DNA of 64,000 nt, taken from positions 1 to 64,000 of the forward strand of contig VGEP01000023.1 in the NCBI GenBank assembly GCA_016869215.1, written 5' to 3'. The notes beneath the pieces are model-generated. The model did no database searches. It worked only from the letters and a program-made list of their open reading frames with translations, and was not told where the DNA came from. Source of the DNA: Alphaproteobacteria bacterium. Lineage in GTDB: Bacteria; Pseudomonadota; Alphaproteobacteria; Rhizobiales; Xanthobacteraceae. Numbering within the stretch: position 1 is the first letter of the stretch; the number at the start of each line of letters is the position of its first letter. The position numbers were made by a program, and so were the translations under genes. Below, one piece after another: positions 1 through 10,296 of this stretch.

Positions 1-329
1 CGGACGGCAATCCGCCGCCGTCCGCGGTCCGCGAACCTCCGCCACCGCGCACCGCGCGCGCCGCCCCGGCGTCGTCGGGCGGCGGCGGGCGCTACCTGGT
101 GCAGGTGTCCTCGCAGCGCAGCGAGGCGGATGCCCAGGCGGCGTACCGCAACATCCAGTCGCGGTACCGGAACGTGCTGGGCGGCCACGGTCACGTGGTG
201 CGGCGCGCCGACCTCGGCAGCAAGGGCGTATACTACCGCGCCATGGTCGGGCCGTTCGGCACCCGCGACGAAGCCGTGCAGGTCTGCTCCAGCCTGAAGT
301 CGGCGGGCGGGGACTGTATCGTCCACTAA
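1..329 (+). CDS. SPOR-domain protein, C-terminal part (5' end outside window)
   Basis: The reading frame is open from base 3, so this is the 3' end of a longer gene. It shows a Pro/Ala/Arg-rich linker and then a SPOR domain (about 75 residues) beginning at GGRYLVQVSSQRSEADA. SPOR domains bind denuded septal peptidoglycan. The tail motif YYRAMVGPFGTRDEA and a Cys pair (VCSSLKSAGGDC) are typical of the fold. In related Rhizobiales a SPOR protein sits just upstream of nagZ, as here (49 bp gap), which fits a role in envelope and division. The N-terminal part, usually a membrane anchor, cannot be seen. Confidence 0.85.
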   Translation, partial: DGNPPPSAVREPPPPRTARAAPASSGGGGRYLVQVSSQRSEADAQAAYRNIQSRYRNVLGGHGHVVRRADLGSKGVYYRAMVGPFGTRDEAVQVCSSLKSAGGDCIVH

Positions 330-378
330 TCCCCACGGTTTCTTGACCCTCGGCGGCGATGCAAGTTAAGCCGCGCCG

Positions 379-1398
379 ATGGCGGCGCGCGCGCTTATCG
401 CTGGGCTTTCCGGGCACAGGCTTACGAACGACGAGCGCGCGTTCCTGCGCGAGGCCCGGCCTTGGGGCTTGATACTGTTCAAGCGAAACGTTGAGAGCAA
501 GGACCAAGTCTCTGGACTTGTTGGCGAAGCCTTACATGAGATGGGTTGGCAGGCCCCAGTCCTGGTCGACCAGGAGGGCGGCCGGGTGCAGCGGCTCGGC
601 CCGCCGCATTGGCCGGTCTATCCGCCGGGCGCGGCCTATGGGCGGCTCTACGAACGTGACCGTGGGTCAGGTCTTGCGGCGGCACGGCTCGGCGCGCGGC
701 TGATTGCCTCCGACCTCAAGCCGCTCGGCATCGACGTCGACTGCCTGCCGCTTGCCGACGTTCCGGTTCCGGGCTCCGACAACGTGATCGGCGACCGCGC
801 CTATGGCGACGCGCCGGACCAGGTCGCCGCCATCGCCGGCGCCGTTGCCGAAGGCCTGCTCGCGGGCGGCGTGCTGCCGGTGCTCAAGCACATCCCCGGC
901 CACGGCCGCGCCACCGCCGACAGCCACCTGAAACTGCCGACGGTCGACACCGCCCGGGGCACCCTGGAAGCGACCGATTTCGCCGCATTCCGTCCCCTGA
1001 AAAAATTGCCCTTGGGAATGACCGCCCATGTGGTTTTCAGCGCGATCGATCCTGTGTTACCGGCAACGACTTCGGCCACAATGATCGGCGAAGTGATTCG
1101 CGGCTTCATCGGTTTCGACGGTGCGTTGATGAGCGACGATGTGTCCATGGGAGCGCTGTCCGGCTCGATCGCCGAGCGCACCCGCGCGTCGCTTTCGGCC
1201 GGTTGCGATCTGGTGCTCCACTGCAACGGCGATCTCGCCGAGATGCGGGCGGTGGCGGAGAACGCGCCGGAACTCAAGGGCGAGGCGCTGCGGCGCACGG
1301 ATGCGGCGCTCGCCGCCCGGATCGCGCCCGCGCCCTTCGACGTTTCGGCTGCGCGGCGGGAATTCGCGGCCATGATGGAAATGCAGGCAGGCACATGA
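379..1398 (+). CDS. nagZ: beta-N-acetylhexosaminidase (glycoside hydrolase family 3)
   Basis: 339 residues, the usual length for NagZ. It removes N-acetylglucosamine from anhydro-muropeptides in the cytoplasm during cell-wall recycling. The family signature KHIPGHGRATADSH lies near residue 170 and carries the catalytic His of the GH3 flexible loop. The substrate-binding stretch VDQEGGRVQRL is near residue 64, and MSDDVSMGAL holds the Asp nucleophile region near residue 253. No signal peptide is seen, in line with a cytosolic enzyme. Its stop overlaps the scpA start (ATGA), so the two are translationally coupled. Confidence 0.95.
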   Translation: MAARALIAGLSGHRLTNDERAFLREARPWGLILFKRNVESKDQVSGLVGEALHEMGWQAPVLVDQEGGRVQRLGPPHWPVYPPGAAYGRLYERDRGSGLAAARLGARLIASDLKPLGIDVDCLPLADVPVPGSDNVIGDRAYGDAPDQVAAIAGAVAEGLLAGGVLPVLKHIPGHGRATADSHLKLPTVDTARGTLEATDFAAFRPLKKLPLGMTAHVVFSAIDPVLPATTSATMIGEVIRGFIGFDGALMSDDVSMGALSGSIAERTRASLSAGCDLVLHCNGDLAEMRAVAENAPELKGEALRRTDAALAARIAPAPFDVSAARREFAAMMEMQAGT

Positions 1399-2225
1399 TC
1401 GACGGCCAGCCGTTCGAGATGGATATCGCCGAGCGCGGCACCGACGAGCCGGCGCTGGTGGTCGACGTCGAGGGCTTCGAAGGCCCGCTCGACCTGCTGC
1501 TCACGCTCGCGCGCCATCAGAAGGTCGATCTGGCGAAAATCTCCGTGCTGGCGCTGGCCGAACAGTACCTCGCCTTCATCGAGGCCGCGCGCAAGCTGCG
1601 GCTGGAGCTCGCCGCCGACTATCTCGTGATGGCGGCCTGGCTCGCCTATCTCAAATCGCGCCTGCTCTTGCCCGAACAGCAGGGCCCCGAAGGCCCGAGC
1701 GCCGAGGACATGGCGAACGCGCTGGCCTGGCGGCTGAAGCGCCTGGAGGCGTTCCGCGAGGCGGCGGGCCAGCTCATGGGCCGCCCGCAGCTCAACCGCG
1801 ACATGTTCGGCCGCGGCGATCCGGAGCCGGTGGCCGACATCAAGCACCCGCAATGGACCGCGACGCTCTACGATCTGCTGTCGGCCTATTCGTCGCAGCG
1901 CCAGAAGTCGGCGCTCGGCCACGTGCGGCTGCCGGAGCGCAATGTCTGGTCGCTCTCCGAGGCGCGCGAGGCGCTGGAGCGCCTGATCGGGCAGGCCGGC
2001 GACTGGAGCCGGCTCGACGAATACCTGATCTCGTATCTGGTGCAGCCGGCGATGCGGGCGACGGTGTTTGCGTCGAGTCTTGCGGCGACGCTGGAACTGG
2101 TGCGCGAAGGCGTCATCGAGGTGCATCAGCAGTCGGCATTCGCGCCGATCTATCTGCGCAAGCGCGAGACGGTGGTCGCGGTGACGGCGGGCGCCGGCGA
2201 GGCTCCGCCGCGCGCCACCGACTGA
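1395..2225 (+). CDS. scpA: segregation and condensation protein A (kleisin)
   Basis: 276 residues. ScpA is the kleisin that bridges SMC heads and binds ScpB in chromosome condensation. The N-terminal family motif FEGPLDLLLTLARHQKVDL is clear, followed by the helical region with LAYLKSRLLLPEQ. I chose the ATG at 1395 because it overlaps the nagZ stop by four bases and leaves a normal ScpA N terminus. The open frame continues upstream inside nagZ but that part is a shadow. scpB follows after 36 bp, forming the usual scpA-scpB pair. Confidence 0.95.
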   Translation: MIDGQPFEMDIAERGTDEPALVVDVEGFEGPLDLLLTLARHQKVDLAKISVLALAEQYLAFIEAARKLRLELAADYLVMAAWLAYLKSRLLLPEQQGPEGPSAEDMANALAWRLKRLEAFREAAGQLMGRPQLNRDMFGRGDPEPVADIKHPQWTATLYDLLSAYSSQRQKSALGHVRLPERNVWSLSEAREALERLIGQAGDWSRLDEYLISYLVQPAMRATVFASSLAATLELVREGVIEVHQQSAFAPIYLRKRETVVAVTAGAGEAPPRATD

Positions 2226-2261
2226 CGCGGCGGTAAACGTATCCTAGGGAGAGTTGGAGGC

Positions 2262-3002
2262 ATGGCGGCCTTGGCGGAGCGACGGATCATTCCCCACGAA
2301 GAGCTGAAGGCGCGAGCCGAGCAGCAGCAGGAGCCGCAACAGCCCGAAGCCGTGGCGCGGCCGGAGCATCTGCGGCTGCTCGAAGCCCTGCTGTTCGCGG
2401 CCTCGGCCCCGCTCGACGAAAAGACCCTCGCCGCGCGGCTTCCCGAGGATGTCGACGTCAAGGAAAGCCTGCGCGCGCTGCAGGCCGAATACGCCCCGCG
2501 CGGCGTCAACCTCATGCGCATCGGCAGCAAGTGGACGTTCCGCACCGCGACCGACCTGTCGTGGCTGCTCACCAAGGAAGCGGTGGTGCCGAAGAAGCTG
2601 TCGCGCGCCGCGATCGAGACGCTGGCCGTGATCGCCTACCACCAGCCGGTGACGCGCGCCGAGGTCGAGGAAATCCGCGGCGTGGTCATGTCCAAGGGCA
2701 CGTTCGACGTGCTGATGGAGACCGGCTGGATCAGGCCGCGCGGCCGCCGCAAGGCGCCGGGCCGGCCGATCACCTACGGCACCACGGAGGACTTCCTGTC
2801 GCACTTCGGGCTCGAGGCGCTGGGCCACCTGCCGGGCCTGGAGGAGCTGAAGGGTTCCGGCCTGCTCGACAACCGCCTGCCGCCGGGCTTTGCGGTGCCG
2901 ATGCCGTCCGACGATCCGGGCCTGCGCGACGACGAGGACCCGCTGGAGCCGGGCGACCTCGATCTCGGCCTCGCGCCCCCGCCGGAGCGCGTGGAGGAGT
3001 AG
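2262..3002 (+). CDS. scpB: segregation and condensation protein B
   Basis: 246 residues. ScpB is the winged-helix (kite) partner of ScpA and SMC. Typical features are LRLLEALLFAASAPLDEKTL near residue 36 and the highly conserved ETLAVIAYHQPVTRAEVEEI near residue 120. A GRPITYGTTEDFLSHFGL stretch marks the second winged helix. The last 50 residues are acidic and Pro-rich, as in other alphaproteobacterial ScpB. The start ATG has AGGGAGAG about 12 bases upstream. A palindromic element follows directly after the stop. Confidence 0.95.
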   Translation: MAALAERRIIPHEELKARAEQQQEPQQPEAVARPEHLRLLEALLFAASAPLDEKTLAARLPEDVDVKESLRALQAEYAPRGVNLMRIGSKWTFRTATDLSWLLTKEAVVPKKLSRAAIETLAVIAYHQPVTRAEVEEIRGVVMSKGTFDVLMETGWIRPRGRRKAPGRPITYGTTEDFLSHFGLEALGHLPGLEELKGSGLLDNRLPPGFAVPMPSDDPGLRDDEDPLEPGDLDLGLAPPPERVEE

Positions 3003-3008
3003 AAGCGG

Positions 3009-3115
3009 GTCATTCCGGGGCGCGAGCGCAGCTCGCGAGCCCGGAATCCAGGGCTGCAATCTCGGAGCTGGCTGCCCAGGATTCCGGATCGCCGCTTCGC
3101 GGCGTCCGGAATGAC
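3009..3115. repeat. Palindromic intergenic element, copy 1 (type GTCATTCCGG)
   Basis: The element begins GTCATTCCGG and ends with the exact reverse complement CCGGAATGAC. A second nested pair lies inside (CCCGGAATCCAGG against CCCAGGATTCCGG). Copy 2 at 5425-5561 has identical outer arms. The structure could form a cruciform or a transcribed hairpin. It fills most of the scpB-tatA gap. It resembles REP/BIME-type repeats common in Bradyrhizobium-like genomes (from memory). Confidence 0.8.
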
Positions 3116-3300
3116 CGTGTTGACCGCCACGCCGAATGCCCAATTCTTCAAAGTTCCCAGAGATTTGTTACGGTTAATCATGCCTGCTGCCGGGGCCGTT
3201 TCCGCGTCCGGTCGTTCTTGTTTTTGCCGTTCTGGACGCCTAGGTTGACCCCAAGACCGAGGGGGGCGGCATTCCGCCGGTCGGCGCGGAGGGTTTTTCG

Positions 3301-3564
3301 ATGGGTTCGATGAGCGTTTGGCACTGGATCGTGGTGATCGCCGTGGTCCTGTTGCTGTTCGGCCGCGGCAAGATTTCCGAGCTGATGGGCGATGTCGCCC
3401 AGGGCATCAAGTCGTTCAAGAAGGGCATGGCCGAGGACGAGCCGGCCAAGACCGAGACGCCGCCGGCCGAGCCCAGCAAGACCATCGACCACCAGGCCGG
3501 CACGCCGACCGCGCAGTCGACGCCGGCGGGCCAGCCCGCGTCCGGCGCGCAGCAGCGGTCGTGA
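3301..3564 (+). CDS. tatA: Sec-independent protein translocase subunit TatA
   Basis: 87 residues. TatA forms the protein-conducting oligomer of the twin-arginine translocase in the inner membrane. The N terminus [20 protein letters not shown] is the transmembrane helix, followed by the hinge [20 protein letters not shown] and an amphipathic helix, then a charged, Pro/Gln-rich tail. I took the ATG at 3301 because TatA of related species starts MGS; the ATG at 3310 is possible. tatB and tatC follow in the same direction. Confidence 0.95.
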   Translation: MGSMSVWHWIVVIAVVLLLFGRGKISELMGDVAQGIKSFKKGMAEDEPAKTETPPAEPSKTIDHQAGTPTAQSTPAGQPASGAQQRS

Positions 3565-3649
3565 CCTGAATTTCCGCGCGGCATTCGGCGTTGGAGGTTT
3601 TCAGAGGGGCGCCGGCCGCAGGTCAGCGCCCCTTGGAGTTTGAGCGGCC

Positions 3650-4159
3650 ATGTTCGACATCAGCTGGAGCGAACTTCTGATCATCGGCGTGGTCGCGCTC
3701 ATCGCGATCGGGCCGAAGGAGCTGCCCGGCGCCTTGCGCGCGCTCGGTAACTGGATGGGCAAGATCCGCCGCATGGCCTCCGAATTCCAGGGCCAGTTCA
3801 ACGAGGCGATGCGCGAGGCCGAGATGGCCGACATCAAGAAGCAGGTCGACGACGTGACCGGCGCGGTGTCGAGCTACACCAATTTCGATCCGATGCAGAC
3901 CGTGCAGAACGAGGTCGACAAGGTCGTCGGCGATCCGTTCGGCAAAAAGAGCGCGACGGACACGGCGTCGGTCACCACCACCGACCCGGGCGCGGTGTCG
4001 CCCGAGGCCGTGCCACAGTCGGCGCCGGCGCCCGTTGCGGAGTTCAACGTGCCGCCGACCGACGTCGCCGCGGCGCAACCCCAGCCGCAGCCGGCCGACG
4101 CGGCGCCCGCGCCTGACGCGCCCAACGACGCGCCAAGGTCCAAGGTCGGGAGCGGCTGA
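3650..4159 (+). CDS. tatB: Sec-independent protein translocase subunit TatB
   Basis: 169 residues. TatB works with TatC in the receptor complex that recognises twin-arginine signal peptides. The start [20 protein letters not shown] is the classic TatB membrane helix with its Glu at position 8, followed by [20 protein letters not shown] and an amphipathic helix. The C-terminal third is a low-complexity Pro/Ala/Gln-rich tail. The TGA stop shares one base with the tatC start codon, so translation is coupled. Confidence 0.95.
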   Translation: MFDISWSELLIIGVVALIAIGPKELPGALRALGNWMGKIRRMASEFQGQFNEAMREAEMADIKKQVDDVTGAVSSYTNFDPMQTVQNEVDKVVGDPFGKKSATDTASVTTTDPGAVSPEAVPQSAPAPVAEFNVPPTDVAAAQPQPQPADAAPAPDAPNDAPRSKVGSG

Positions 4160-4992
4160 TGGTGACCGAAGCCGACGAGAAAGAGATCGAGGCCAGCAAG
4201 GCCCCGCTGATGTCGCACCTGATCGAGCTGCGCTCGCGGCTGATCAAGGCGCTGATCGCTTTTGCGATCGCGATGGTGGTCTGCTTCTTTTTCGCCAAGC
4301 CGATCTACAACATCCTGGTGTGGCCTTACGTGTGGGTCGCGGGCGTGGAGAACACCAAGTTCATCTACACCGCGCTGCTCGAATACTTCATCACCCAGCT
4401 CAAGCTCGCGCTGTTCGGCGCGGCTTTCATCGCGTTCCCGGTGATCGCAAGCCAGATCTACATGTTCGTGGCTCCGGGGCTCTATCGCCACGAGCGCCAG
4501 GCCTTCCTGCCGTACCTGGTCGCGACGCCGTTCTTCTTCGTGCTCGGCGCGCTGGTGGTCTATTTCGTCGTGATGCCGCTGCTCATCCGCTTCTCGCTCG
4601 GCATGCAGCAGGTCGGCCCGGGCGAAGCCGAGATCGCGCTGCTGCCCAAGGTCGGCGAATACCTGTCGCTGATCATGTCGCTCATCCTTGCCTTCGGCGT
4701 CACCTTCCAGCTTCCGGTGATCCTGACGCTGCTCGGCCGCATCGGTGTGGTCAACGCGCAGATGCTGCGCGAGAAGCGGCGCTATTTCATCGTCGGCGTG
4801 TTCGTGCTGGCGGCGGTCGTCACGCCGCCCGATGTGATCAGCCAGTTCTCGCTGGCGGTGCCGCTGATGGCGCTCTACGAGCTCTCGATCTACGCGGTGA
4901 GGCTCGCGGAAAAGAAGGCCAAGGCCGATGCGGACGCCAAGGCGAAGGCGGAGGCCGACGCGGCCGGCACCCAGGCCAATCCGGCCGAGTAG
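4159..4992 (+). CDS. tatC: Sec-independent protein translocase subunit TatC
   Basis: 277 residues. TatC is the six-helix inner-membrane core of the Tat receptor. The cytoplasmic N terminus carries the conserved [14 protein letters not shown], and the periplasmic loop has the [11 protein letters not shown] signature near residue 97. Six hydrophobic segments can be traced up to about residue 250. The tail is Lys/Ala-rich ([19 protein letters not shown]) and longer than in E. coli, as is common in Rhizobiales. It ends the tatABC operon, and a long structured non-coding region follows. Confidence 0.95.
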   Translation: MVTEADEKEIEASKAPLMSHLIELRSRLIKALIAFAIAMVVCFFFAKPIYNILVWPYVWVAGVENTKFIYTALLEYFITQLKLALFGAAFIAFPVIASQIYMFVAPGLYRHERQAFLPYLVATPFFFVLGALVVYFVVMPLLIRFSLGMQQVGPGEAEIALLPKVGEYLSLIMSLILAFGVTFQLPVILTLLGRIGVVNAQMLREKRRYFIVGVFVLAAVVTPPDVISQFSLAVPLMALYELSIYAVRLAEKKAKADADAKAKAEADAAGTQANPAE

Positions 4993-5424
4993 GGCGGGTC
5001 TGTCCGCCACTTGACTTAATTCCTCTAAAGTGGAATAAAGTCTCCATCCTGTCCACCCGAGGGCGTTGTCATGAGACGTCGTTGCAGCGGGGCGGGATGC
5101 GGCTTCCTGCGGGTGAGGCTCGTAACCTCGCTTCCGGGCGGCCCGGGGCTCCGCCCGGAGGACAAATTAGACCCTCCTGCCAGGAGCTGGCTGACGGGGC
5201 GAAATTGCCCCGCAAAGCGCGGCCCGGGACCGAAAAATGCCGCCGTGGAGCGCCGGGAGGCGCGCGTGTCTTTTCGCCGAGACACGCACATGCCTCTCAC
5301 GAGGCGTGAACTGAAAGATTGGGCGCCGCTCGGCGCTCCACCCCTCGGACTTGTGTCCGGGATGGAAAGAGGAAGGCCGGCGGCCGGGCGCCGAATGAAC
5401 CCCGGGCGATGAAGCGCGCGCGGT
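4993..5424. other. Non-coding, hairpin-rich intergenic stretch after tatC
   Basis: No convincing gene. At least five or six short perfect stems follow one another: 5134-5141 with 5151-5158, 5195-5200 with 5207-5212, 5264-5271 with 5280-5287, 5292-5296 with 5301-5305, 5323-5327 with 5332-5336 and 5346-5350 with 5355-5359. An open frame at 5071-5412 on the plus strand has a composition unlike a protein and is probably spurious. It may be a structured RNA or a decayed repeat. From memory, similar stretches recur in Bradyrhizobium-like genomes. Confidence 0.5.
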
Positions 5425-5561
5425 GTCATTCCGGGGCGCCGCCGAAAGCGCGTCTACGCGCGTCTTCGACGCGCTATGGCGGCGAGCCCGGAATCCAGGG
5501 CCGCACACGCAGCGTTTGCAGCCCCTGGATTCCGGCACTCGCTTCGCTCGGCCGGAATGAC
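5425..5561. repeat. Palindromic intergenic element, copy 2 (type GTCATTCCGG)
   Basis: Same outer arms as the copy at 3009-3115 (GTCATTCCGG at the left, CCGGAATGAC at the right). It has an inner pair GCCCGGAATCCAGG against CCCCTGGATTCCGG. The centre differs from copy 1, so only the arms are conserved. It lies about 100 bp upstream of serS. Confidence 0.8.
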
Positions 5562-5656
5562 GCCGAGGAAATGGCTGGTAATGGCTGGTGCGGTCACGCA
5601 GAAACCGCACGCATTCCGCATATCGGCGCTATAAGAACGCCGCCGATTCAAGGTAG

Positions 5657-7114
<1,458 letters not shown>

Positions 7115-7139
7115 AGCAGTTGCGGCAATCGCAGGTTTC

Positions 7140-7264
7140 GTGTCCCGGACGCGTTGCAGCGTGCAACGCTGCAACGCAGATCCGGGACCCCGGTTTCTTT
7201 TCGCAAGCAAGGCAATCGGGGTCCCGGGTCTCCCCCGGCTCAGTGCCGGTGTCGCCCGGGACAC
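7140..7264. repeat. Palindromic intergenic element (type GTGTCCCGG)
   Basis: The outer arms are GTGTCCCGG and CCGGGACAC. An inner pair contains CGGGACCCCGG against GGGGTCCCGG. The architecture is the same as in the GTCATTCCGG elements but the sequence is different. It fills the serS-surE gap and ends 11 bases before the surE start, so it may affect surE expression. Confidence 0.7.
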
Positions 7265-7275
7265 GGGGCTGAGCA

Positions 7276-8037
7276 ATGCGCATTCTCGTCACCAACGACG
7301 ACGGCATTCACGCGCCCGGCCTCAAAATCTGCGAGGAAATCGCGCGCGAATTGTCCGAGGACGTCTGGGTGATCGCGCCGGAGTTCGACCAGTCCGGCGT
7401 GTCGCATTCGCTGACGCTCAACGATCCCTTGCGGCTGCGCCAGCTCGGCGAGCGGCACTTCGCGGTGAAGGGCACGCCGACCGACTGCGTGATCATGGGC
7501 GCGCGCCACGTGCTGCCCGAGCAGCCGGACTTGGTGATTTCCGGCGTCAACCGCGGGCGCAATGCCGCCGAGGACGTGCTCTATTCGGGAACGGTCGCGG
7601 GCGCGCAGGAGGCCGCCGTGCTCGGCATTCCTGCGTTCGCGCTGTCGCAGGCGCATTCGGCCGGCAACAAGCACCAGCCGAACTGGAACACCGCCAGGCA
7701 GCACGCGCCGGAGATCATCCACCGCGTCTTGAAGCAGGGCATCCCGCGCGACGTGCTGGTGAACGTGAACTTTCCCGACTGCTCGCCGGGCGCGGTGAAG
7801 GGCGTCATGGTCGCGAACCAGGGCAAGCGCGACCAGCAATTGCTGCACATCGACGCGCGCCACGACGGCCGCGGCAATCCGTACTACTGGATTGCGTACG
7901 CGCGCGGCATCAAGCCGATGGGCCGCGACGGGACGGATCTCGCGGCGCTGAACGACAACCGCATTTCGGTCACGCCGCTGCGCTTGGATCTCACCGACGA
8001 GACCTACCTGAAGACGCTTACCGGCCTGTTCAAGTGA
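7276..8037 (+). CDS. surE: 5'/3'-nucleotidase SurE
   Basis: 253 residues, normal for the family. SurE is a metal-dependent phosphatase acting on nucleoside monophosphates and short polyphosphates in stationary phase. The N-terminal signature [14 protein letters not shown] contains the metal-binding Asp pair, and [20 protein letters not shown] carries the other metal ligands (Asn, Ser). The C-terminal extension [16 protein letters not shown] is present. The stop overlaps the probable GTG start of pcm. The surE-pcm pairing is conserved widely in Proteobacteria. Confidence 0.95.
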   Translation: MRILVTNDDGIHAPGLKICEEIARELSEDVWVIAPEFDQSGVSHSLTLNDPLRLRQLGERHFAVKGTPTDCVIMGARHVLPEQPDLVISGVNRGRNAAEDVLYSGTVAGAQEAAVLGIPAFALSQAHSAGNKHQPNWNTARQHAPEIIHRVLKQGIPRDVLVNVNFPDCSPGAVKGVMVANQGKRDQQLLHIDARHDGRGNPYYWIAYARGIKPMGRDGTDLAALNDNRISVTPLRLDLTDETYLKTLTGLFK

Positions 8038-8678
8038 TTGGCGACGACAACGCGCGCATGGAGTTCATCCTGATGCTGCGCCAGCGCGGCATCAGCGACC
8101 AGGCCGTGCTGCGCGCGATGGAGGAGGTGCCGCGCGAGCGCTTCGTGTCCGAGCCGGCCGCGAAGCAGGCCTACGCCGACCGCGCCCAGCCGATCGCCTG
8201 CGGCCAGACCATCAGCCAGCCCTACGTGGTCGCCTATATGACCGAGGTGCTGAAGGTCGAGCCGCATCACCGCGTGCTCGAAGTCGGCACCGGCTCGGGC
8301 TATCAGGCGGCGGTGCTGTCGCGCATCGCAAGCCGCGTGGTCTCGATCGAGCGCTACCGCACGCTCGCCGACACTGCGCGCGCCCGGCTGAAGTCGCTCG
8401 GCTACGATAACGTCGAGGTGCTGCTCGGCGACGGCATGCGCGGCGAGCCGATCCGCGGGCCCTACGACCGCATCGTCGTGACGGCCGCGGCCGAGACGAT
8501 GCCGGAGGCGCTGGTCGAGCAACTGGCCGAGGGCGGCATCATGGTGCTGCCGCTCGGTCCGCATCACGACGCGCAGCACATCGTGCGGATCACCAAGACC
8601 GCGGACGGCCTCAAGCACGAAAAGCTGATCGCGGTGCGGTTCGTGCCGCTCCTGCCGGGGCAGGCGAGGGAGCTCTGA
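8034..8678 (+). CDS. pcm: protein-L-isoaspartate O-methyltransferase
   Basis: 214 residues from a GTG that overlaps the surE stop; the ATG at 8058 is an alternative. The enzyme repairs isoaspartyl residues in damaged proteins using S-adenosylmethionine. It shows the family block [18 protein letters not shown], the SAM-binding motif [15 protein letters not shown], and the late motifs [11 protein letters not shown] and [10 protein letters not shown] prefer the GTG because homologues carry a few residues before the ATG and the overlap implies coupling. Confidence 0.93.
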   Translation: MIGDDNARMEFILMLRQRGISDQAVLRAMEEVPRERFVSEPAAKQAYADRAQPIACGQTISQPYVVAYMTEVLKVEPHHRVLEVGTGSGYQAAVLSRIASRVVSIERYRTLADTARARLKSLGYDNVEVLLGDGMRGEPIRGPYDRIVVTAAAETMPEALVEQLAEGGIMVLPLGPHHDAQHIVRITKTADGLKHEKLIAVRFVPLLPGQAREL

Positions 8679-8844
8679 GGCGGGCTTTCGGCCGTGTCCG
8701 GATTGCGGCCGCGGCGGGCCAATTTGTCCGGAATTCGGCCGGCTTTCATTAGGGTTGAGAGAGTCTTTCAAGCTTAAACGCTTGTTTACCCGCCGGGTGT
8801 TTAACAGTTCCCAAGCGTGCAGTTGCGTACGAGTGGGAGAAGTC

Positions 8845-10221
8845 ATGCGTTGCGTCGTCGAGCCCCATCGCTCGCGGCCGTGGGGCCGCTTGGCCGTGCT
8901 TGCCGCAATCGCGGTCACTGCCGCCGGCTGCAGCACCGATTTCGACCGGCTCGACAACCCGTTCCGCTCCAGCAGCGCGCCGGCCTCGCAGGAGGTGACC
9001 GGCTCGGTCCAGCAGCAGCGCACGCAGGGCGTCCAGTCGACGCCGTTGCCGCCGCCGACGGCTGCCACGCCGTCGACGCGGGCCGCATCGTCCGGCATTT
9101 CCGGCGGCTCGCGCGGCCTAGGCTCGTTCCAGCCCGGCCAGCCGCAGCCCGAGGTCACCGGTTCGGTGCCGCCGAAGCCCGCGCCCCAGAAGGCCGCCGC
9201 GCCCGCGCGTCCGGCTTGGAACTGGGAGGGCGGCACGCCGGTTACGGCGGCGCAGGGCGACACCGCCGAGACGCTGTCGCGCCGCTACGGCGTGCCCGCG
9301 GCCGCGATTGTCCAGGCCAACAATCTTTCGAGCGGCACCGCGATCCGACCCGGCCAGCGGCTGGTGATCCCGCGCTATGAGGCGACCGGCAGCGTCGGTC
9401 CACAGCGAACGGCGCAGCCCAAGCCGCAGGCATCGGGAGCATCGAGCCATGTGCACGTGATCGCGCCCGGCGAGACGCTGATGAAACTGTCGCGGCATTA
9501 CAACAAGCCGCTGTCCGAGATCGCACGCGCCAACAACATCCCGCCGCACACCATGGTGAAGGTCGGCGACCGCATCACGATTCCGGGCGTGCGCGCGACG
9601 CAGCAGGCGCTGGCGTCGCGGGCGCAGGCCGCGCCGCAGCCGCCCAAGCCCGTCGCAGCCGCACAGCCGGCGAGGCCGCAGCCGCCCAAGGTGGCCGCGG
9701 TGCAGACCACCGCGCCCGTCACGACGACCGCGCGCCTTGCCGCGCCCGTCAACCCGGAGCCCGCGCCCGCCGCCAAACCGAAGGCGGAGGCCAAGGTCGA
9801 GCCCAAGCCGGAGACCACCACTAGCAGCACGACGGCCGCGTTCCGCTGGCCGGTGCGCGGCCGGGTGATCGCGGGCTTCGGGCCCAAGACCGGCGGCCAG
9901 CAGAACGACGGCATCAACATCGCGGTGCCGGAGGGCACGCAGATCCGCGCCGCCGAGGATGGCGTCGTGGCTTACGCCGGCAACGAACTGAAGACCTACG
10001 GCAATCTGGTGCTGGTGCGGCATCCGAACGGCTACGTCACCGCCTACGCCCACGCCAGCGAAATCCTGGTCAAACGCGACGAGCAGGTGAAGCGCGGACA
10101 GGTGATCGCCAAGGCCGGCCAGACCGGCAATGTCGCGACCACGCAACTCCATTTCGAAATCCGCAAAGGCTCGACGCCGGTCGATCCGATGCCGATGCTG
10201 GAAAAGGGCGGCAACGGGTAG
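8845..10221 (+). CDS. LysM / degenerate M23 (LytM) lipoprotein, NlpD-like
   Basis: 458 residues from the ATG at 8845, which has GGGAGAAG just upstream; a longer TTG-started frame from 8755 is less likely. The N terminus is a signal peptide ending AVTAAGC, a probable lipidation site at Cys29. Two LysM domains (about residues 130-175 and 200-250) would bind peptidoglycan. After a Pro/Ala linker, the C-terminal LytM domain lacks catalytic metal ligands: the usual H-x-G-x-D is NDGIN, and the H-x-H site reads QLHFEI. It is therefore probably an amidase activator like NlpD or EnvC, not a peptidase. The place after surE-pcm matches the nlpD locus of other Proteobacteria. Confidence 0.9.
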   Translation: MRCVVEPHRSRPWGRLAVLAAIAVTAAGCSTDFDRLDNPFRSSSAPASQEVTGSVQQQRTQGVQSTPLPPPTAATPSTRAASSGISGGSRGLGSFQPGQPQPEVTGSVPPKPAPQKAAAPARPAWNWEGGTPVTAAQGDTAETLSRRYGVPAAAIVQANNLSSGTAIRPGQRLVIPRYEATGSVGPQRTAQPKPQASGASSHVHVIAPGETLMKLSRHYNKPLSEIARANNIPPHTMVKVGDRITIPGVRATQQALASRAQAAPQPPKPVAAAQPARPQPPKVAAVQTTAPVTTTARLAAPVNPEPAPAAKPKAEAKVEPKPETTTSSTTAAFRWPVRGRVIAGFGPKTGGQQNDGINIAVPEGTQIRAAEDGVVAYAGNELKTYGNLVLVRHPNGYVTAYAHASEILVKRDEQVKRGQVIAKAGQTGNVATTQLHFEIRKGSTPVDPMPMLEKGGNG

Positions 10222-10242
10222 GCCGCTCGATGCGGAAAACGA

Positions 10243-10274
10243 ACAAGGCCGCCGGTTTCGGCGGCCTTGTCATT
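10243..10274. terminator. Bidirectional terminator hairpin
   Basis: Stem ACAAGGCCGCC (10243-10253) pairs with GGCGGCCTTGT (10260-10270) around a six-base loop, followed by CATTT. It lies between two convergent genes and can serve both. Confidence 0.8.
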
Positions 10275-10296
10275 TCGCGATCGCTGATCGGCCGCG

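Noticed and set aside
3181-3240. GTTC-N11-GTTC before tatA as a LexA box
   Set aside because: The spacer is 11, not 7, and tat genes are not expected in the SOS regulon.
5071-5412. Open frame of 113 codons after tatC
   Set aside because: The hairpins and composition point to non-coding repeat sequence, not a protein.
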